64,000 nt of DNA, taken from Rhynchopus sp. YZ270_cl-10 (taxonomy: Eukaryota > Euglenozoa > Diplonemea > Diplonemida > Diplonemidae). The notes beneath the pieces were generated by a model, which saw nothing but the letters and a program-made list of their open reading frames with translations, had not been told where the DNA came from and searched no databases. The stretch spans positions 496,001 through 560,000 of the forward strand of contig OZ037916.1 in assembly GCA_964035575.1 (NCBI GenBank), given 5' to 3'. The translations under genes and the position numbers were made by a program. Positions 30,563 to 39,962 of this stretch are shown in pieces. Within the stretch, counting starts at the first letter, position 1. Every line of letters starts with the position of its first letter.

Positions 30563-31148
30563 GTCTGCTGCATGTGGCAGAGACAAGCTTGTTGTGAAGT
30601 CAAAGAAGTTGCTTTTATTTGTTTTTTTACCCTTTGTTTCGCTTTTTTGTTACGTCCACACGTTGTTCTCGTGATGTGGGTGAGGTGGGCATTGAACGGG
30701 CTGGGTGTGGGTATTAGGTCGCAAGAAGACTCAGAAATTGTTTTTATTATATTTTGCAGAGAACAACATGCGCAAGAGCTTCAGAAAGGAATGGAGAAGA
30801 GAGACAGGGACGTTCGTGTTCTATCAACAATCACGAAACTTCTCTGTTTTCTCGCAGCATCAGGGGAAGAGAAAAAAGAACCCACCAACGAGAGCATTCC
30901 TCTTTTGTTTAGGAGGCACAGCTTTTTCAGCGATTTTATCAAAAAAAAAAAAAATATAAAAACCAACAAAGACAGACACACACAGATGTTGCTACCTCCA
31001 CCCCACGAACCATGTGTTGCTCCTCCCCTGCACACACCACAACCCAACACAACACACCCTCCAGGAATGAACCCAATACACTGCATAATGACACATCCAT
31101 TTGCATAAACACTGTGGGAGATGCGACAGTGGTAGCGTGCGCACTGCG
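30563..31148. other. Spacer eEF2 to acyltransferase
   Basis: No gene seen. At 31052-31068 the text ACACCCTCCAGGAAT recurs exactly as upstream of eEF2 (27091-27105). After it comes ATGAACCC at 31067 and another short upstream ORF at 31088 ending in TAA. These would precede the acyltransferase start if transcripts begin there. Confidence 0.45.
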
Positions 31149-32519
31149 ATGCCACGCACAACGCGTCACATGGGCGACACCCCAAACCCTTTGAAGAACA
31201 CCACCCTGCGTCCGTCGCTGTACAACGCAGTGCAGCTGGTGTGCCCGGGGCTGGTTTTTGTGCCCATACGCATTATTGCGTCGGTTGTGTTCTTCCTGCT
31301 GATGTGGGCGTGCGCGAAGGTGGTGATCCTGGTGCAGGGGAGGGAGGCGTTGATGAGAAGGGGCTACTCTGGGTGCAGCTGGGTGGTGTTGAGTGTGCTG
31401 CGCGGTGTGGTGCGTGTCTACCTCTTTATCCTTGGGTTCTACTGGGTCAGTGTGGATGGTGAGCATGCGAAGGAGGCACGGATCCTTGTTGCCAACCACG
31501 TCTCCTGGATGGACTACATGGTGCTGAGCGGGTGTGTCTTTGCGTACCCGATCAGCCGTGTGGAGAACCTTGATATGTTCATCGTTGGTGCCATCACGCT
31601 TGCGGTGCAGTCGATCTTGGTGGACAGGGAGGACCCAGACTCGCGTGAGAAGGTGCTGCAGGCGATGCGGTGCCGTGCGCATGAGGAGGACGACTGGCCG
31701 CACCCTGTTGTCATCTTCCCTGAAGGGACGTGCCACAACCAGACGTGCCTGATGCAGTTCCAGCAGGGTGCCTTTAAGATGGACACTCCGGTGCAGCCGG
31801 TGGCTTTGCGGTACGGCTGCAAACACCACGACATCTCGTGGGCGGGGGACGCGAACCTGTGGACGTGGTTGATAATGTTCAGCCAGTGGGTGATCCCCGT
31901 GTCGGTGCACTATGGGAAGGTGGTGCGCACCTCCACCTCCACCACCACCTTCCCCGCGTCGCCTATTGAGATGGCACACAAGGCACGACGCAGGGTGGCG
32001 AAGCTGCTGCACATCCCTGTCACAGAGTACACCTCTGGGGACACCTTCCTGCAGAAGACGGCACGACGCTGGCGCATCCCCTGTGCACAATACGTCGCTG
32101 AGATGGGACGCGTCAAGGCAACCACCCACGGCATCAAAGACGACCACATCCGCCGCCTCGTCAACATACACTGCGCAGTGTCGGTCGCCTCTGGACGCAC
32201 CCTCTCATTTACACTCGAAGGGTGGTGCAGCAAGGCAGGGTTCCCCACGCAGACCACCGCACAGCTGCGGGGTGCAGTGTCCTGCACGATGGAGGAGACG
32301 CTCCCCTTCAAAGACTTTGTGTGGTGCCTTCTCCCGCTTCTGTGCAAAGGTGTCGACCTGCCTGTGCCCGACAACGTCCCCTGGCTGCACACCTGCCTCG
32401 CCCTGGAAGACCCCCCCAGGAAAGGCGCGAAGGTGACCCCAGTCAACACAGAGGAAGACCCCAAGCAGACACCTTCCGGTGTCACCTCCCTTCTCGTTGC
32501 CTGTCTTGCTGCCAGGTAG
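31149..32519 (+). CDS. Lysophospholipid acyltransferase (PlsC/LPCAT-like)
   Basis: A 456-residue protein of the AGPAT/LPCAT family, which transfers an acyl chain from acyl-CoA to a lysophospholipid at the ER membrane. Two hydrophobic segments (about 37-61 and 76-99) precede motif I NHVSWMDY (116-123; the HX4D-type catalytic pair is His117 and Asp122) and motif III FPEGTC (190-195). A further hydrophobic segment around LWTWLIMFSQWVI follows. LPCAT1/2 is the closest layout. The C-terminal 200 residues do not show clear EF-hands. The TAG at 32517-32519 may be bypassed: an intron 32516-32554 would replace the end by a tail including TDADGRGRISE. The start is uncertain between 31149 and 31170. Confidence 0.82.
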   Translation: MPRTTRHMGDTPNPLKNTTLRPSLYNAVQLVCPGLVFVPIRIIASVVFFLLMWACAKVVILVQGREALMRRGYSGCSWVVLSVLRGVVRVYLFILGFYWVSVDGEHAKEARILVANHVSWMDYMVLSGCVFAYPISRVENLDMFIVGAITLAVQSILVDREDPDSREKVLQAMRCRAHEEDDWPHPVVIFPEGTCHNQTCLMQFQQGAFKMDTPVQPVALRYGCKHHDISWAGDANLWTWLIMFSQWVIPVSVHYGKVVRTSTSTTTFPASPIEMAHKARRRVAKLLHIPVTEYTSGDTFLQKTARRWRIPCAQYVAEMGRVKATTHGIKDDHIRRLVNIHCAVSVASGRTLSFTLEGWCSKAGFPTQTTAQLRGAVSCTMEETLPFKDFVWCLLPLLCKGVDLPVPDNVPWLHTCLALEDPPRKGAKVTPVNTEEDPKQTPSGVTSLLVACLAAR

Positions 32520-32699
32520 GAATCCTGACAAAAAAAGCGTTCCTTTCTTCACAGAACGGATGCGGATGGGAGGGGTAGGATAAGTGAGAATGCAAAAATA
32601 AATACCGATTGTAACGTCTAACTAATCTCTTTTATACTGTTGGGACAAATTAAGTGTAGCTAAAAATAGTGAAGACAAACTAAGTGAACAACGGGACCA

Positions 32700-33860
32700 T
32701 GTGTGTTTGGGCAATGTGATTCCGATGCCCGATTTGAGAAATTCTCAGAATTCGAGAAAAATTTCTATGGGTTTTTTGTACAGGGGGGTTTTTTTTTTCT
32801 ATGGGTTTCGTTTCGGCCACACAGTGTCACTGGGGAAAGGTGTGCAGTCTGTGACCACACGATACGTAATGATAACCCACAATTCCTCCTCACCCAAATC
32901 AACATCATTCAGAACAGAACATCCCAATCCAAAAATGTCTCTGTGGTCTCATGTGGTTGAAGGTGAGTCGACGAAGGTGACGGGGAATGTGACGTTTGGC
33001 ACATCTTCCATCCTGCAGTGCCTCTGCACTACGGTGTTGGTCTCGGGAAAAGGTGTTCTCGGGACAACCCTGGCGTCCCTTCGTGTTGCAGACGAATCAG
33101 GTTATCCCTATAAGTTTGGGAAGCGTGCGCGATAAACAGCTTGTAGGCTGCCGATGCAACCAGGGTTGTTTCTAGGGGGGTCGGGGGGGGTCAATTTTAC
33201 CCCCCAGAATCTGGCACGGTGCGCTGGTCAGCCTCACCCCCCTGTAAAAAATTACATATTTTCCCCCGAACTACACGTTTTCCACCCACCACCAGTGTTG
33301 GCACTGGTGAAGAGCGACAACACCCGCACCGACTACACCACGTGGAACGGTGATGGGAGTGTGAAAAAAGATTTGGCGAAAATAATAAAAGTAGCGTACC
33401 GTGCGCCTGCGGCGCAAGCTTACATCACACCCTTCCCATGACATAGTTTGGCTGTACAATAGTGCAATTTTAAGCGCAATTTTAGAAATGTTGCGTACCG
33501 TGGCTTCGCCAGGAACCTTTGGGTACCATGGCCACCGTTTCTTTACCTGTTTCATACCCGCACAGAAGCTACATACGACCATGATATTCTGAAGCTTTGG
33601 GGTATGGGGTTTTCTTGGTGAGATCGAGGCTTCGTCGAGAAAGCTCGGAATACACCCAAAAACCCTTGAAAGACCATTTTTTCCCGGCGGAAATTTTTTT
33701 TTTTTTGGGAAAAAAATTGACCCCCCCCGAGAAAAAAAAACGAGATCCTAGAAACAACCCTGGATGCAACCCCAAAAAAAAAGTCCCATGTAAAAAACCC
33801 ATAGAAATTTTTGTGATGCCCACCCCCAAATTCTCGAAAAAAGGGTGTGATGCCCATACA
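32700..33860. repeat. Outer inverted repeat pair, about 1.1 kb apart
   Basis: AAATTTCTATGGGTTTTTT at 32759-32777 is answered by its reverse complement at about 33794-33812. Further out, TGTGTTTGGGCA (32701-32712) is answered near 33846-33857, with partial matches between (GATGCCC, TTCTCGAAAA). The pair encloses the hAT-type element and the 5' part of the unresolved gene. It could be an old TIR element that took up host sequence. No target duplication is recognised. Confidence 0.5.
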
Positions 33861-34220
33861 CACATGAACGGGACCCTCTATTTATTTTTCTTTTTTTTTC
33901 CTTCTGATATTTTGAAGAGTGGCGTGGTTGCTTTTTCTTATTTTTGGTTGCAGGTGCAGGAGACTGGACTCTCGCTGTCCCCGGATGAATTGCAAGCTTA
34001 CAACCTTGTCTGCTGCACTGCTGCAAACGGAGCAGGTCATGCCTAAACGCGATTGCCTTACAGTCATATTCTTTTTCTGTCCTTTGAGCACTTTTTCCCA
34101 TGTCCACGCTTTCCCATCCATGGACAGCAGGAAGAACTCGTCTACGTTGTAAAGCTTTCTGATGGAAGCTTTGGGGAGAGTTGGGAGTGTTCGGTTGTAG
34201 AGAGACAGATTCAGTGTTGA
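32935..34220 (+). CDS. Possible small multi-exon gene, unresolved
   Basis: I cannot name the product. Signs of a gene: an ATG at 32935, 23 nt after TTCAG, as at other starts here; a strong donor GAAG/GTGAGT at 32962/32963 with an acceptor CCTGCAG at 33018; and exon-like texts at about 33019-33143, 33954-34038 (LSLSPDELQAYNLVCC, before GCAG/GTCATG) and 34125-34218 (LVYVVKLSDGSFGESWECSV, ending TGA). The phases I can find do not join these pieces into one frame, so the coordinates only bound the evidence. The stretch near 33092-33150 (VIPISLGSVRDKQLVGCRC) faintly recalls cytochrome c oxidase subunit Vb. The hAT-type element lies in what would be an intron. It may be a damaged gene. Confidence 0.3.
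33161..33762. mobile_element. hAT-type non-autonomous element with 8 bp target duplication
   Basis: Terminal inverted repeats CAGGGTTGTTTCTAGG (33161-33176) and CCTAGAAACAACCCTG (33747-33762) are perfect. The 8 bp GATGCAAC directly flanks both ends (33153-33160 and 33763-33770). CAGGG ends with 8 bp duplications are the hallmark of hAT transposons. The 602 bp interior has no transposase. It shares about 200 bp with 14090-14260 in opposite orientation and holds one exon-like stretch (33297-33364). Confidence 0.85.
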
Positions 34221-34610
34221 CTGCTTCTGGTGCGACTGTTGAAAGGGCGCATCGGCCATTGGGGCTTCAGCTTCGTTGTCCACGCAAGCAGCAGTTCTCA
34301 GTGTTGTGAAAAACAATGGCTCACCCTTGTCGACAATAAGTCAATGCACGTTGTTCGCAGGTCCAGGCCCCACCCCTCTTACTTTTTACCCCTGCGTTGC
34401 CAAACGCAAGCTTCTTACGTACCAAAGCACGCCCAGAAGAGACATTTCACCTTTTTTCTCCCCCTCATTTCAAGGAACAAGAATTACAGAACTCATTACC
34501 AAAAGAACAGCCCCTCCCCTACCAACACACACACACACACCCTTCAAGGAAAGCTGGCTTACTACACATTGACCCCCTCTTCTTTGACCTTGAAAGAACC
34601 ACACAGGAGG

Positions 34611-37283
34611 ATGTCTGCTAGCGACGACGACGGGCCTTCCCTCTCTCCTGAGGTGTCTGCTGCAGGGGTGGACGTCCCTGATGCATCGTTGGAAGATGAA
34701 GATGTTACGGATGCCACAGATCGCGGCGTATCTCTGCACCTCTCAGACCACCTCATGCGCCACAGTATCGAGGAGATCCAGGGACGTTCTGTCCCGCCAT
34801 TTACACTCCCATCGTTCTCTTCACGATCCGACACCGTCAGCAAGAATGAATACTTTGCCCGCTTCCTCCCAAGCATCCTAGCAGAATGCACTGAACAACT
34901 CGCAGCCACCAGCGAGCAAGGTACCACCATCACTGGAACTATCAACCGCGTGAAACAATCCAAAATGATCTCCCTTTCGATTAACAGCACAGACCGCCCC
35001 CAGGTTGACTATCCTTTAGTGAGGGTGGTTGTTGCGTTGAACGTAGAGGGTCTGAGTGGGTGTATTGCGATGTTAGAGAATATGAACAGCTTTGGTCCTT
35101 ATGTGACGTTCCCTTCACGGCATCTTGGGGATACAGTGGTAAAGTCTTTGGTTGGAAAAGAGGTGACGCTGTTATTGATGGGATCGATCGTTCCCAGTGA
35201 GAGGATGGCTGAGGCGTGCAGCAGGCGTATCATTGATGCAAAGATGTTCCGCACCTTAGCAAAAGGGGAACCCTCCGTTCCTGCCAACATTGAAACAAAG
35301 GAGTTCTCCACAGCGCTCAACGCAGAACAGAACAAAGCGATCCACCTCATGCACAGTACTTCCGACAATATCATCTGCATCGAAGGACCTCCGGGTACTG
35401 GGAAGACTACTACTGTTGTGGAGATGATACATCAATCAGATCCGGATCCGCTTCATAAGACGTTGGTTATGGGGCCAAGCAATAAGGCGGTGCACACCGA
35501 CGCAGAACGATTTATGCGGAAATATGGAGAAAGCTATTATAAACAGGGCCGCTCGATTGCGGTGGTGGGGGTTGCGGAGAAGCTACCGGAGAGTTTGAGG
35601 GATATTTCCGTTGACGATGTGGCAGAGATCACCTTGTCATGGCTGCACCGTACACGAGCTGCAGTATGCAATACAACAGACGACGACGCAACCCTTGACG
35701 CACTCCTTCACTCCCTCTGCACAACGTACAATACCCGCATCCTTCCTTCCCTGCTCCGCATGGCTCCATCCATTGATGACCAACTCCCCCCACCGATTCC
35801 CTTAACAGACTCCACCATAGGCTCAAAAATCCGTCTCCTCAAACATACCAGCAGCTACATCATCAAAGTAGACGTTGAAGCAGTGTGCATCGCGGACTGT
35901 TCGGTTCTGTTTAGTACTCTGGTCTCTTCTGGGCGTGCTTTGGTTCGTAAGAACCTTGCGTTGACAAAGAAGGGGAGGAAAAGTGCCCGGGGTGGGGCAG
36001 GGAAGATGAAGAGATCTCGTACAGCGAACAATGTGCATTGTCTCATCGTTGACGAGGCTGCGCAGGCTTTAGTTCCAGAGGCGTTAATTGCGTTGTCATT
36101 ATTACCGTATAGGTTGATTGTGGTGGGGGATGTGCATCAATTGCAACCCTGTGTTGTTTCCAATGTAGATGCAGCCTCATTCATGCAAAGTGTAATGGAC
36201 ACATCAGGCTGTCAAACTGTTATGCTAAAAGAGCAGTACCGCATGCACGAAGCGATACAACGTTTTCCGAGCAAAATGTTTTATAACGGAGAGCTGCGGG
36301 TAGGAGGGAACGTTGCGGACCGTAGTTGGTCCTATCCTGCTGCAGGCCCATCTTATTTGAGGCCTTACGTCTTCTTCGATGTTAATGGTGTCGAAACTGC
36401 GGGGCAAAACAGTTCTCTACGCAATAAAGCTGAGGTGGAAGCGGTGTGCAAGGTGCTTACTGTGTTGAAGGCTATGCAAGGTGGATGGCGTTGCAGTATT
36501 GGTGTGATAGCGATGTATAATAACCAGGCTCTTCTCATTAAACAGCGTGCTGCTGAATTGCAAATAAAGAATCTAAGGGTGAGCACCGTAGACAGCTTTC
36601 AAGGAGATGAAAGCGATGTTATTCTCATCTCTATGGTACGTTCAAATGCCGCAGGAAGTGTCGGGTTTTTAAAAGACGAACGGCGTCTCAACGTTGCGCT
36701 GACCCGAGCAAGACACTCCCTTCTCATCTTTGGATCTGCTTCGACCCTAGCCTGCAGTACCTCTCCGCACTGCTCTGCTCTTATCTCTGATGCAAAAGAA
36801 CGAAAAGTTCTTCTTACCTCAGATGTTCTGCAGGAATCCTTTACCTTCAGAGGACCACCTCAAGCCATTCCTATGAAGAGACCTAAAAGGGGAGAAGAAG
36901 AAGAAGGAGATGCAGTCCAGAGAGGAGGAGGAGGAGGCAGAGCACCCCAGAAGGCTTCCGAGAAGGTGAAGGTTGAGCAGAAGGCGTATGGAGACGACCG
37001 TGGTGGTAAAGGAGGTAATGGAAGGGGGCGTGGCATCTTTGTGCCTGCAAGCTACTACGAGGAGGATCAGTACCAGGGCAGTGACCAGAGAGGAAACCCT
37101 GGACGGGGCCAGCCTGTGTCTGGGAAAGGGAGGGGGAGGGGTGAGCCTGTCTGGGGCAATAGGGGTGGTGATGGTGGAGGAGGAGGAGGAGGTGGTGGTG
37201 GTGGCAACCGACGTAACACACACTCTGGCAAAGGGCGGGGCACCCAAGGAAAGGGCAGAGGTACACCGTGCGCAACCCGCTGA
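34611..37283 (+). CDS. UPF1/SEN1-like superfamily 1 helicase
   Basis: 890 residues, one exon. Helicase motifs appear in order: Walker A GPPGTGKT (259-266), an insertion with low-complexity basic residues (TKKGRKSARGGAGKMKRSR, about 455-475), motif II DEAAQ (481-485), GDVHQLQP (III, about 508), QYRMHE (542-547), STVDSFQGDESDVILIS (V, about 657-673) and RLNVALTRAR (VI, 692-701). DEAAQ, QYRMHE and SFQG place it in the UPF1-like SF1B group (UPF1, SEN1, IGHMBP2, DNA2). The N-terminal 230 residues lack the UPF1 CH zinc domain. The last 130 residues are rich in GR/RGG and a poly-Gly run, a typical RNA-binding tail. SEN1- or IGHMBP2-like RNA/DNA unwinding is the best guess. The ATG comes 5 nt after ACACAG. 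Confidence 0.88.
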   Translation: MSASDDDGPSLSPEVSAAGVDVPDASLEDEDVTDATDRGVSLHLSDHLMRHSIEEIQGRSVPPFTLPSFSSRSDTVSKNEYFARFLPSILAECTEQLAATSEQGTTITGTINRVKQSKMISLSINSTDRPQVDYPLVRVVVALNVEGLSGCIAMLENMNSFGPYVTFPSRHLGDTVVKSLVGKEVTLLLMGSIVPSERMAEACSRRIIDAKMFRTLAKGEPSVPANIETKEFSTALNAEQNKAIHLMHSTSDNIICIEGPPGTGKTTTVVEMIHQSDPDPLHKTLVMGPSNKAVHTDAERFMRKYGESYYKQGRSIAVVGVAEKLPESLRDISVDDVAEITLSWLHRTRAAVCNTTDDDATLDALLHSLCTTYNTRILPSLLRMAPSIDDQLPPPIPLTDSTIGSKIRLLKHTSSYIIKVDVEAVCIADCSVLFSTLVSSGRALVRKNLALTKKGRKSARGGAGKMKRSRTANNVHCLIVDEAAQALVPEALIALSLLPYRLIVVGDVHQLQPCVVSNVDAASFMQSVMDTSGCQTVMLKEQYRMHEAIQRFPSKMFYNGELRVGGNVADRSWSYPAAGPSYLRPYVFFDVNGVETAGQNSSLRNKAEVEAVCKVLTVLKAMQGGWRCSIGVIAMYNNQALLIKQRAAELQIKNLRVSTVDSFQGDESDVILISMVRSNAAGSVGFLKDERRLNVALTRARHSLLIFGSASTLACSTSPHCSALISDAKERKVLLTSDVLQESFTFRGPPQAIPMKRPKRGEEEEGDAVQRGGGGGRAPQKASEKVKVEQKAYGDDRGGKGGNGRGRGIFVPASYYEEDQYQGSDQRGNPGRGQPVSGKGRGRGEPVWGNRGGDGGGGGGGGGGGNRRNTHSGKGRGTQGKGRGTPCATR

Positions 37284-37730
37284 GGGTGGCAAGCAACCTG
37301 ACAACCGCCCTCTCTTTTTGATTAGGGACTAAGCATGAGAGGCTGGGTTCATCAAATACCAAAAGAGAACAAACTTAGGCATGCATAGGTCGGGTGGGGG
37401 GCGGAAAAAACCGTCAAACGTCAAAAAAAGTGGGTATTTTTTGTATTTCAGGAAATTGAACATCCTGAAAATTGGCACTATTTATCCGCATACCTGATTT
37501 GCGCTTTCAGCTTAACAAGATGAAAGGAACTACAATGCACTTCGCCTTTCGCTTTCTCTAGCCTCTACCCATCTATGTTTCATCCCCAAACAAACACAAC
37601 CCCATTCAATAGAACCAACGGAAGCTGCAAATTGTTCACATTGTTCATTCAGTTTTGGTTAACATTACTTCCTTATCACATATCCCATCCCTTTTTAACC
37701 CTTTTCCTCAGAAATACACAACAAAAAAAA
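37284..37730. other. Spacer helicase to SF1
   Basis: Holds a family A hairpin (37325-37353) soon after the helicase stop and, before SF1, a pyrimidine tract ending in TCCTCAG (37711). Nothing else is recognised. Confidence 0.5.
37325..37353 (+). repeat. Family A hairpin, copy 5
   Basis: GGGACTAAGCATGAGAGGCT then GGGTTCATC. Loop and flanks match; the inner stem is weaker (AGC/GCT). It begins 42 nt after the helicase stop codon. Confidence 0.55.
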
Positions 37731-38863
37731 ATGTACCAAAGTGCGATGTGGGGGAACGTAGAGCAACCGTCGCGGTGGACGGAGCGGAAACATTCCCCAG
37801 CAATTCCTGTGTATGTGCCTCCTGAGATGTTTCGTGCAGGGAGGGGGCAGGCGATGGAGATTTTTACGTTGCGTGCGCAGTTTGCGGATATGCAGAGAGT
37901 AGCGGACAGCAAGAGTGAAGATGAGTGGTACGCTCGCAAGCGCCGTCGCGAAGACGCCCCAGTCTACAACGCCAAAGGAGAGCGTATCAACACCCCGCAA
38001 AACCTTTTCAAGAAAAAGCGAGGCGACGTTCTCCAAGAACTCCTCAAATGGAGCAACCGCGTCAACGAGCTTGACGCGGCGCAGAGCAACACCGGGCCCT
38101 CCAAAAAGATTTACTTCACGAAGGAACAGATGGCGGCGAAAACCTTTGCCGCAATTCTGGGCGCGCGAGGCAAAACCCACCAAGAACTACAGCAGTCTAC
38201 TGGGTGCAAGATCACGCTTATGGGACGTGGTATTTCAGACCTAAACTCGAATACGGAACACCGTCCTGGAGATGACGATAGCCCGCATTGCAATGTGACT
38301 GCCCCTGACGAAGAGTCGCTTGCGAAGTGCGTGGAACGCATCGAGTTCATCCTCTCTGACAAGAAGGAGGCTGTGGCCTTCAGAGACGAGAAGCGTCGCG
38401 AGCTTGCGATCCTCAACGGTACCTACAGGGAGGAGACGTGGAAGCCTACACAGCCCACCTCGCAGGCAGCAGCTGCAGCGGGCTTCAACCCCATGGCAAC
38501 AGCGCCAACACGAAACGCTGCTTCGACAGACGCAGACTTCAACAGACTCATGCAGGACGTAGCGGTATGTTTCATCCTCCTTTTGTTTTTTTTTCCTCAT
38601 AGATTCATTAGATTACAGTGGAAATGTTGAAGAGAAAAGGAGGAATTAAAGTCGATGGCGGATTTTTTAGGGGGTTTTTGGCGGAAATTTGTGAAATTTT
38701 TTTCAATATTTTTTGCTTCTGAAAACATATGATTTTTTTCCTCTCACAGGTCAAGGTTGCGCCCGGCTACACAGCCCCCGGGTTAGGTGGATCTGTACCC
38801 ACACCACCGGGAATGCCGGGAATGCCAGGAGTGCCGCCGCCCCCAGGAATGCCGCCACAGTAG
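37731..38863 (+). CDS. SF1: Splicing factor SF1 / branch-point binding protein
   Basis: Exons 37731-38564 and 38750-38863 give 315 residues. SF1 binds the intron branch point and U2AF65 in early spliceosome assembly. The N-terminal PSRWTERK (13-20) matches the U2AF-ligand motif with its key Trp16. PVYVPPEMFRAG and EIFTLRAQFADMQRV match the helical N-terminal domain, and VYNAKGERINT the lead-in to the KH domain. The KH/QUA2 domain (about 125-215) has ILGARGKTHQELQQSTGCKI with the GARG RNA-binding loop. The C-terminus is Pro/Gly/Met-rich (PPGMPGMPG). There is no CCHC zinc knuckle, which many orthologues have after the KH domain. The ATG follows CCTCAG by 20 nt. Confidence 0.9.
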
Positions 38864-39408
38864 TAACGTTATCGGGTCACCTCCCCCCCCGCACGATAAC
38901 ATCTGTTATGACCTGACAAATTGTTAGAAGCACAAAAACGTTCTGCATACCTGCTTTGTCATATCAATGAAGTGCTCTGCAGTTCGATAACCCCGCATCC
39001 ACAAAAAGGTGTTGTACACTTTTACAACTACCATTTTTGTCGTTTTCCCCATCCCCTCTTCATGGCGTGTCTATTCGACGCGAGTTTTTGGGGTAAAGTT
39101 GAGGGCCAAGCTGCCCGTATAAGTTGAGTCGGGGTATGAGGGTTTTGGGTGGGGGGGAAATATAGGGGGTCGAAAAAAAAAAGTGAGAGGTAAAAAAAAA
39201 GGTTCTCCTCCTCCCTTTACCTTTGGTTACTATGTTGTTTGCATCTTGTTTAGATCATGCAATGATGGGAGTTTTGGTTATTTAGTACTATACAATACAT
39301 ACACCCGAAACAGGCATACACACGAGGCATTCAAAAAAAAGGTCGGTATTTGCCTCTATTTTGTTTCATTTTTTTGGGTTTAGATTTTTTTTTGGAGTTT
39401 TTTTCACA
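38864..39408. other. Spacer SF1 to LYR-like gene
   Basis: No gene or repeat copy recognised. T-rich and A-rich runs, and a TTTAG acceptor-like site at 39383 before the next ATG. Confidence 0.5.
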
Positions 39409-39962
39409 ATGTTGTTTCCGGCGCAAATCACCTCCCCGAAAATGCTGTACAAAGTGATGCTGAGGGCGGCAGCAACGAGCGAGGTGGTGCCCACATCTAA
39501 TGGGCGCAAATACATGGCAGACGAAATACGAAAACAATTCCGCAAACCCAACGCCAACGATGAGGAGCTGTCTATTAGCTTGATGGTATGTCCTTTCAAA
39601 AGACCTGAGGAACCAGAGACAGATCTTTCAAGTCTTTCTTTTTTTTTTTTTTTTGCCGCGGTAACCCGACATTCTTGATTTATTTGTGTGCACTTATTTG
39701 GTGTTACCGATCTGCTGTCGGGGACATGTCAAGGACATGTCAATATAGGGGGGGTGTGTCATTTTCCCCTGTAAACCTTGTGTCAAGGACATGTCAAGGA
39801 CCTGTCAATATGGGCCCTTTCGGGAACACCATTATTGCTCAAATAGTATAATATCTAAGACTTCCTTGTTTCCCTGATTTTTTGATTTTGTTTTTGTTCC
39901 GCCAGGCTTACCTTAATTATTCACACACACATTACAGCGCGCGCAGTCAGTCTTGCATGTAA
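39409..39962 (+). CDS. Small LYR-motif-like protein (2 exons)
   Basis: Exons 39409-39585 and 39906-39962 give 77 residues. The sequence PKMLYKVMLRAAATSE followed by DEIRKQFRKPNANDEE resembles the LYR/complex-1 family, small mitochondrial accessory or Fe-S transfer factors (pattern LYR--LR-A then IR--FR-N). The Arg of LYR is Lys here, so the assignment is tentative. The 320 nt intron is the longest in the window and holds tandem GACATGTC-containing repeats. The acceptor CGCCAG at 39905 is chosen because the next frame stays open to a TAA. The second exon itself is not diagnostic. Confidence 0.5.
39725..39815. repeat. Short tandem GACATGTCAA repeats in an intron
   Basis: GGACATGTCAAGGACATGTC followed by AATATAGGG near 39721-39750 recurs as TCAAGGACATGTCAAGGACC then TGTCAATATGGG at about 39783-39812. 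GACATGTC is itself a palindrome. Confidence 0.6.

Larger units (their letters stand above)
32520..34610. other. Region of nested repeats around a small unresolved gene
   Basis: Outer inverted repeats (about 32700-32780 against 33785-33860, sharing AAATTTCTATGGGTTTTTT) surround a hAT-type element (33161-33762). Exon-like pieces lie between and after them (see 32935-34220). The sequence 34221-34610 extends the helicase frame upstream but reads as UTR (CACACACACA run at about 34530). Confidence 0.5.

Noticed and set aside
30939-32171. 410-codon minus-strand frame
   Set aside because: Antisense shadow of the acyltransferase gene, with His/Arg-rich text and no motif, while the + strand shows NHX4D and FPEGTC.
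34221-34610. Upstream extension of the helicase frame by 127 codons
   Set aside because: The added residues are low-complexity (THTHT, FFSPSF) and lie before an acceptor-like CACACAG. The ATG at 34611 fits the start pattern of the other genes.
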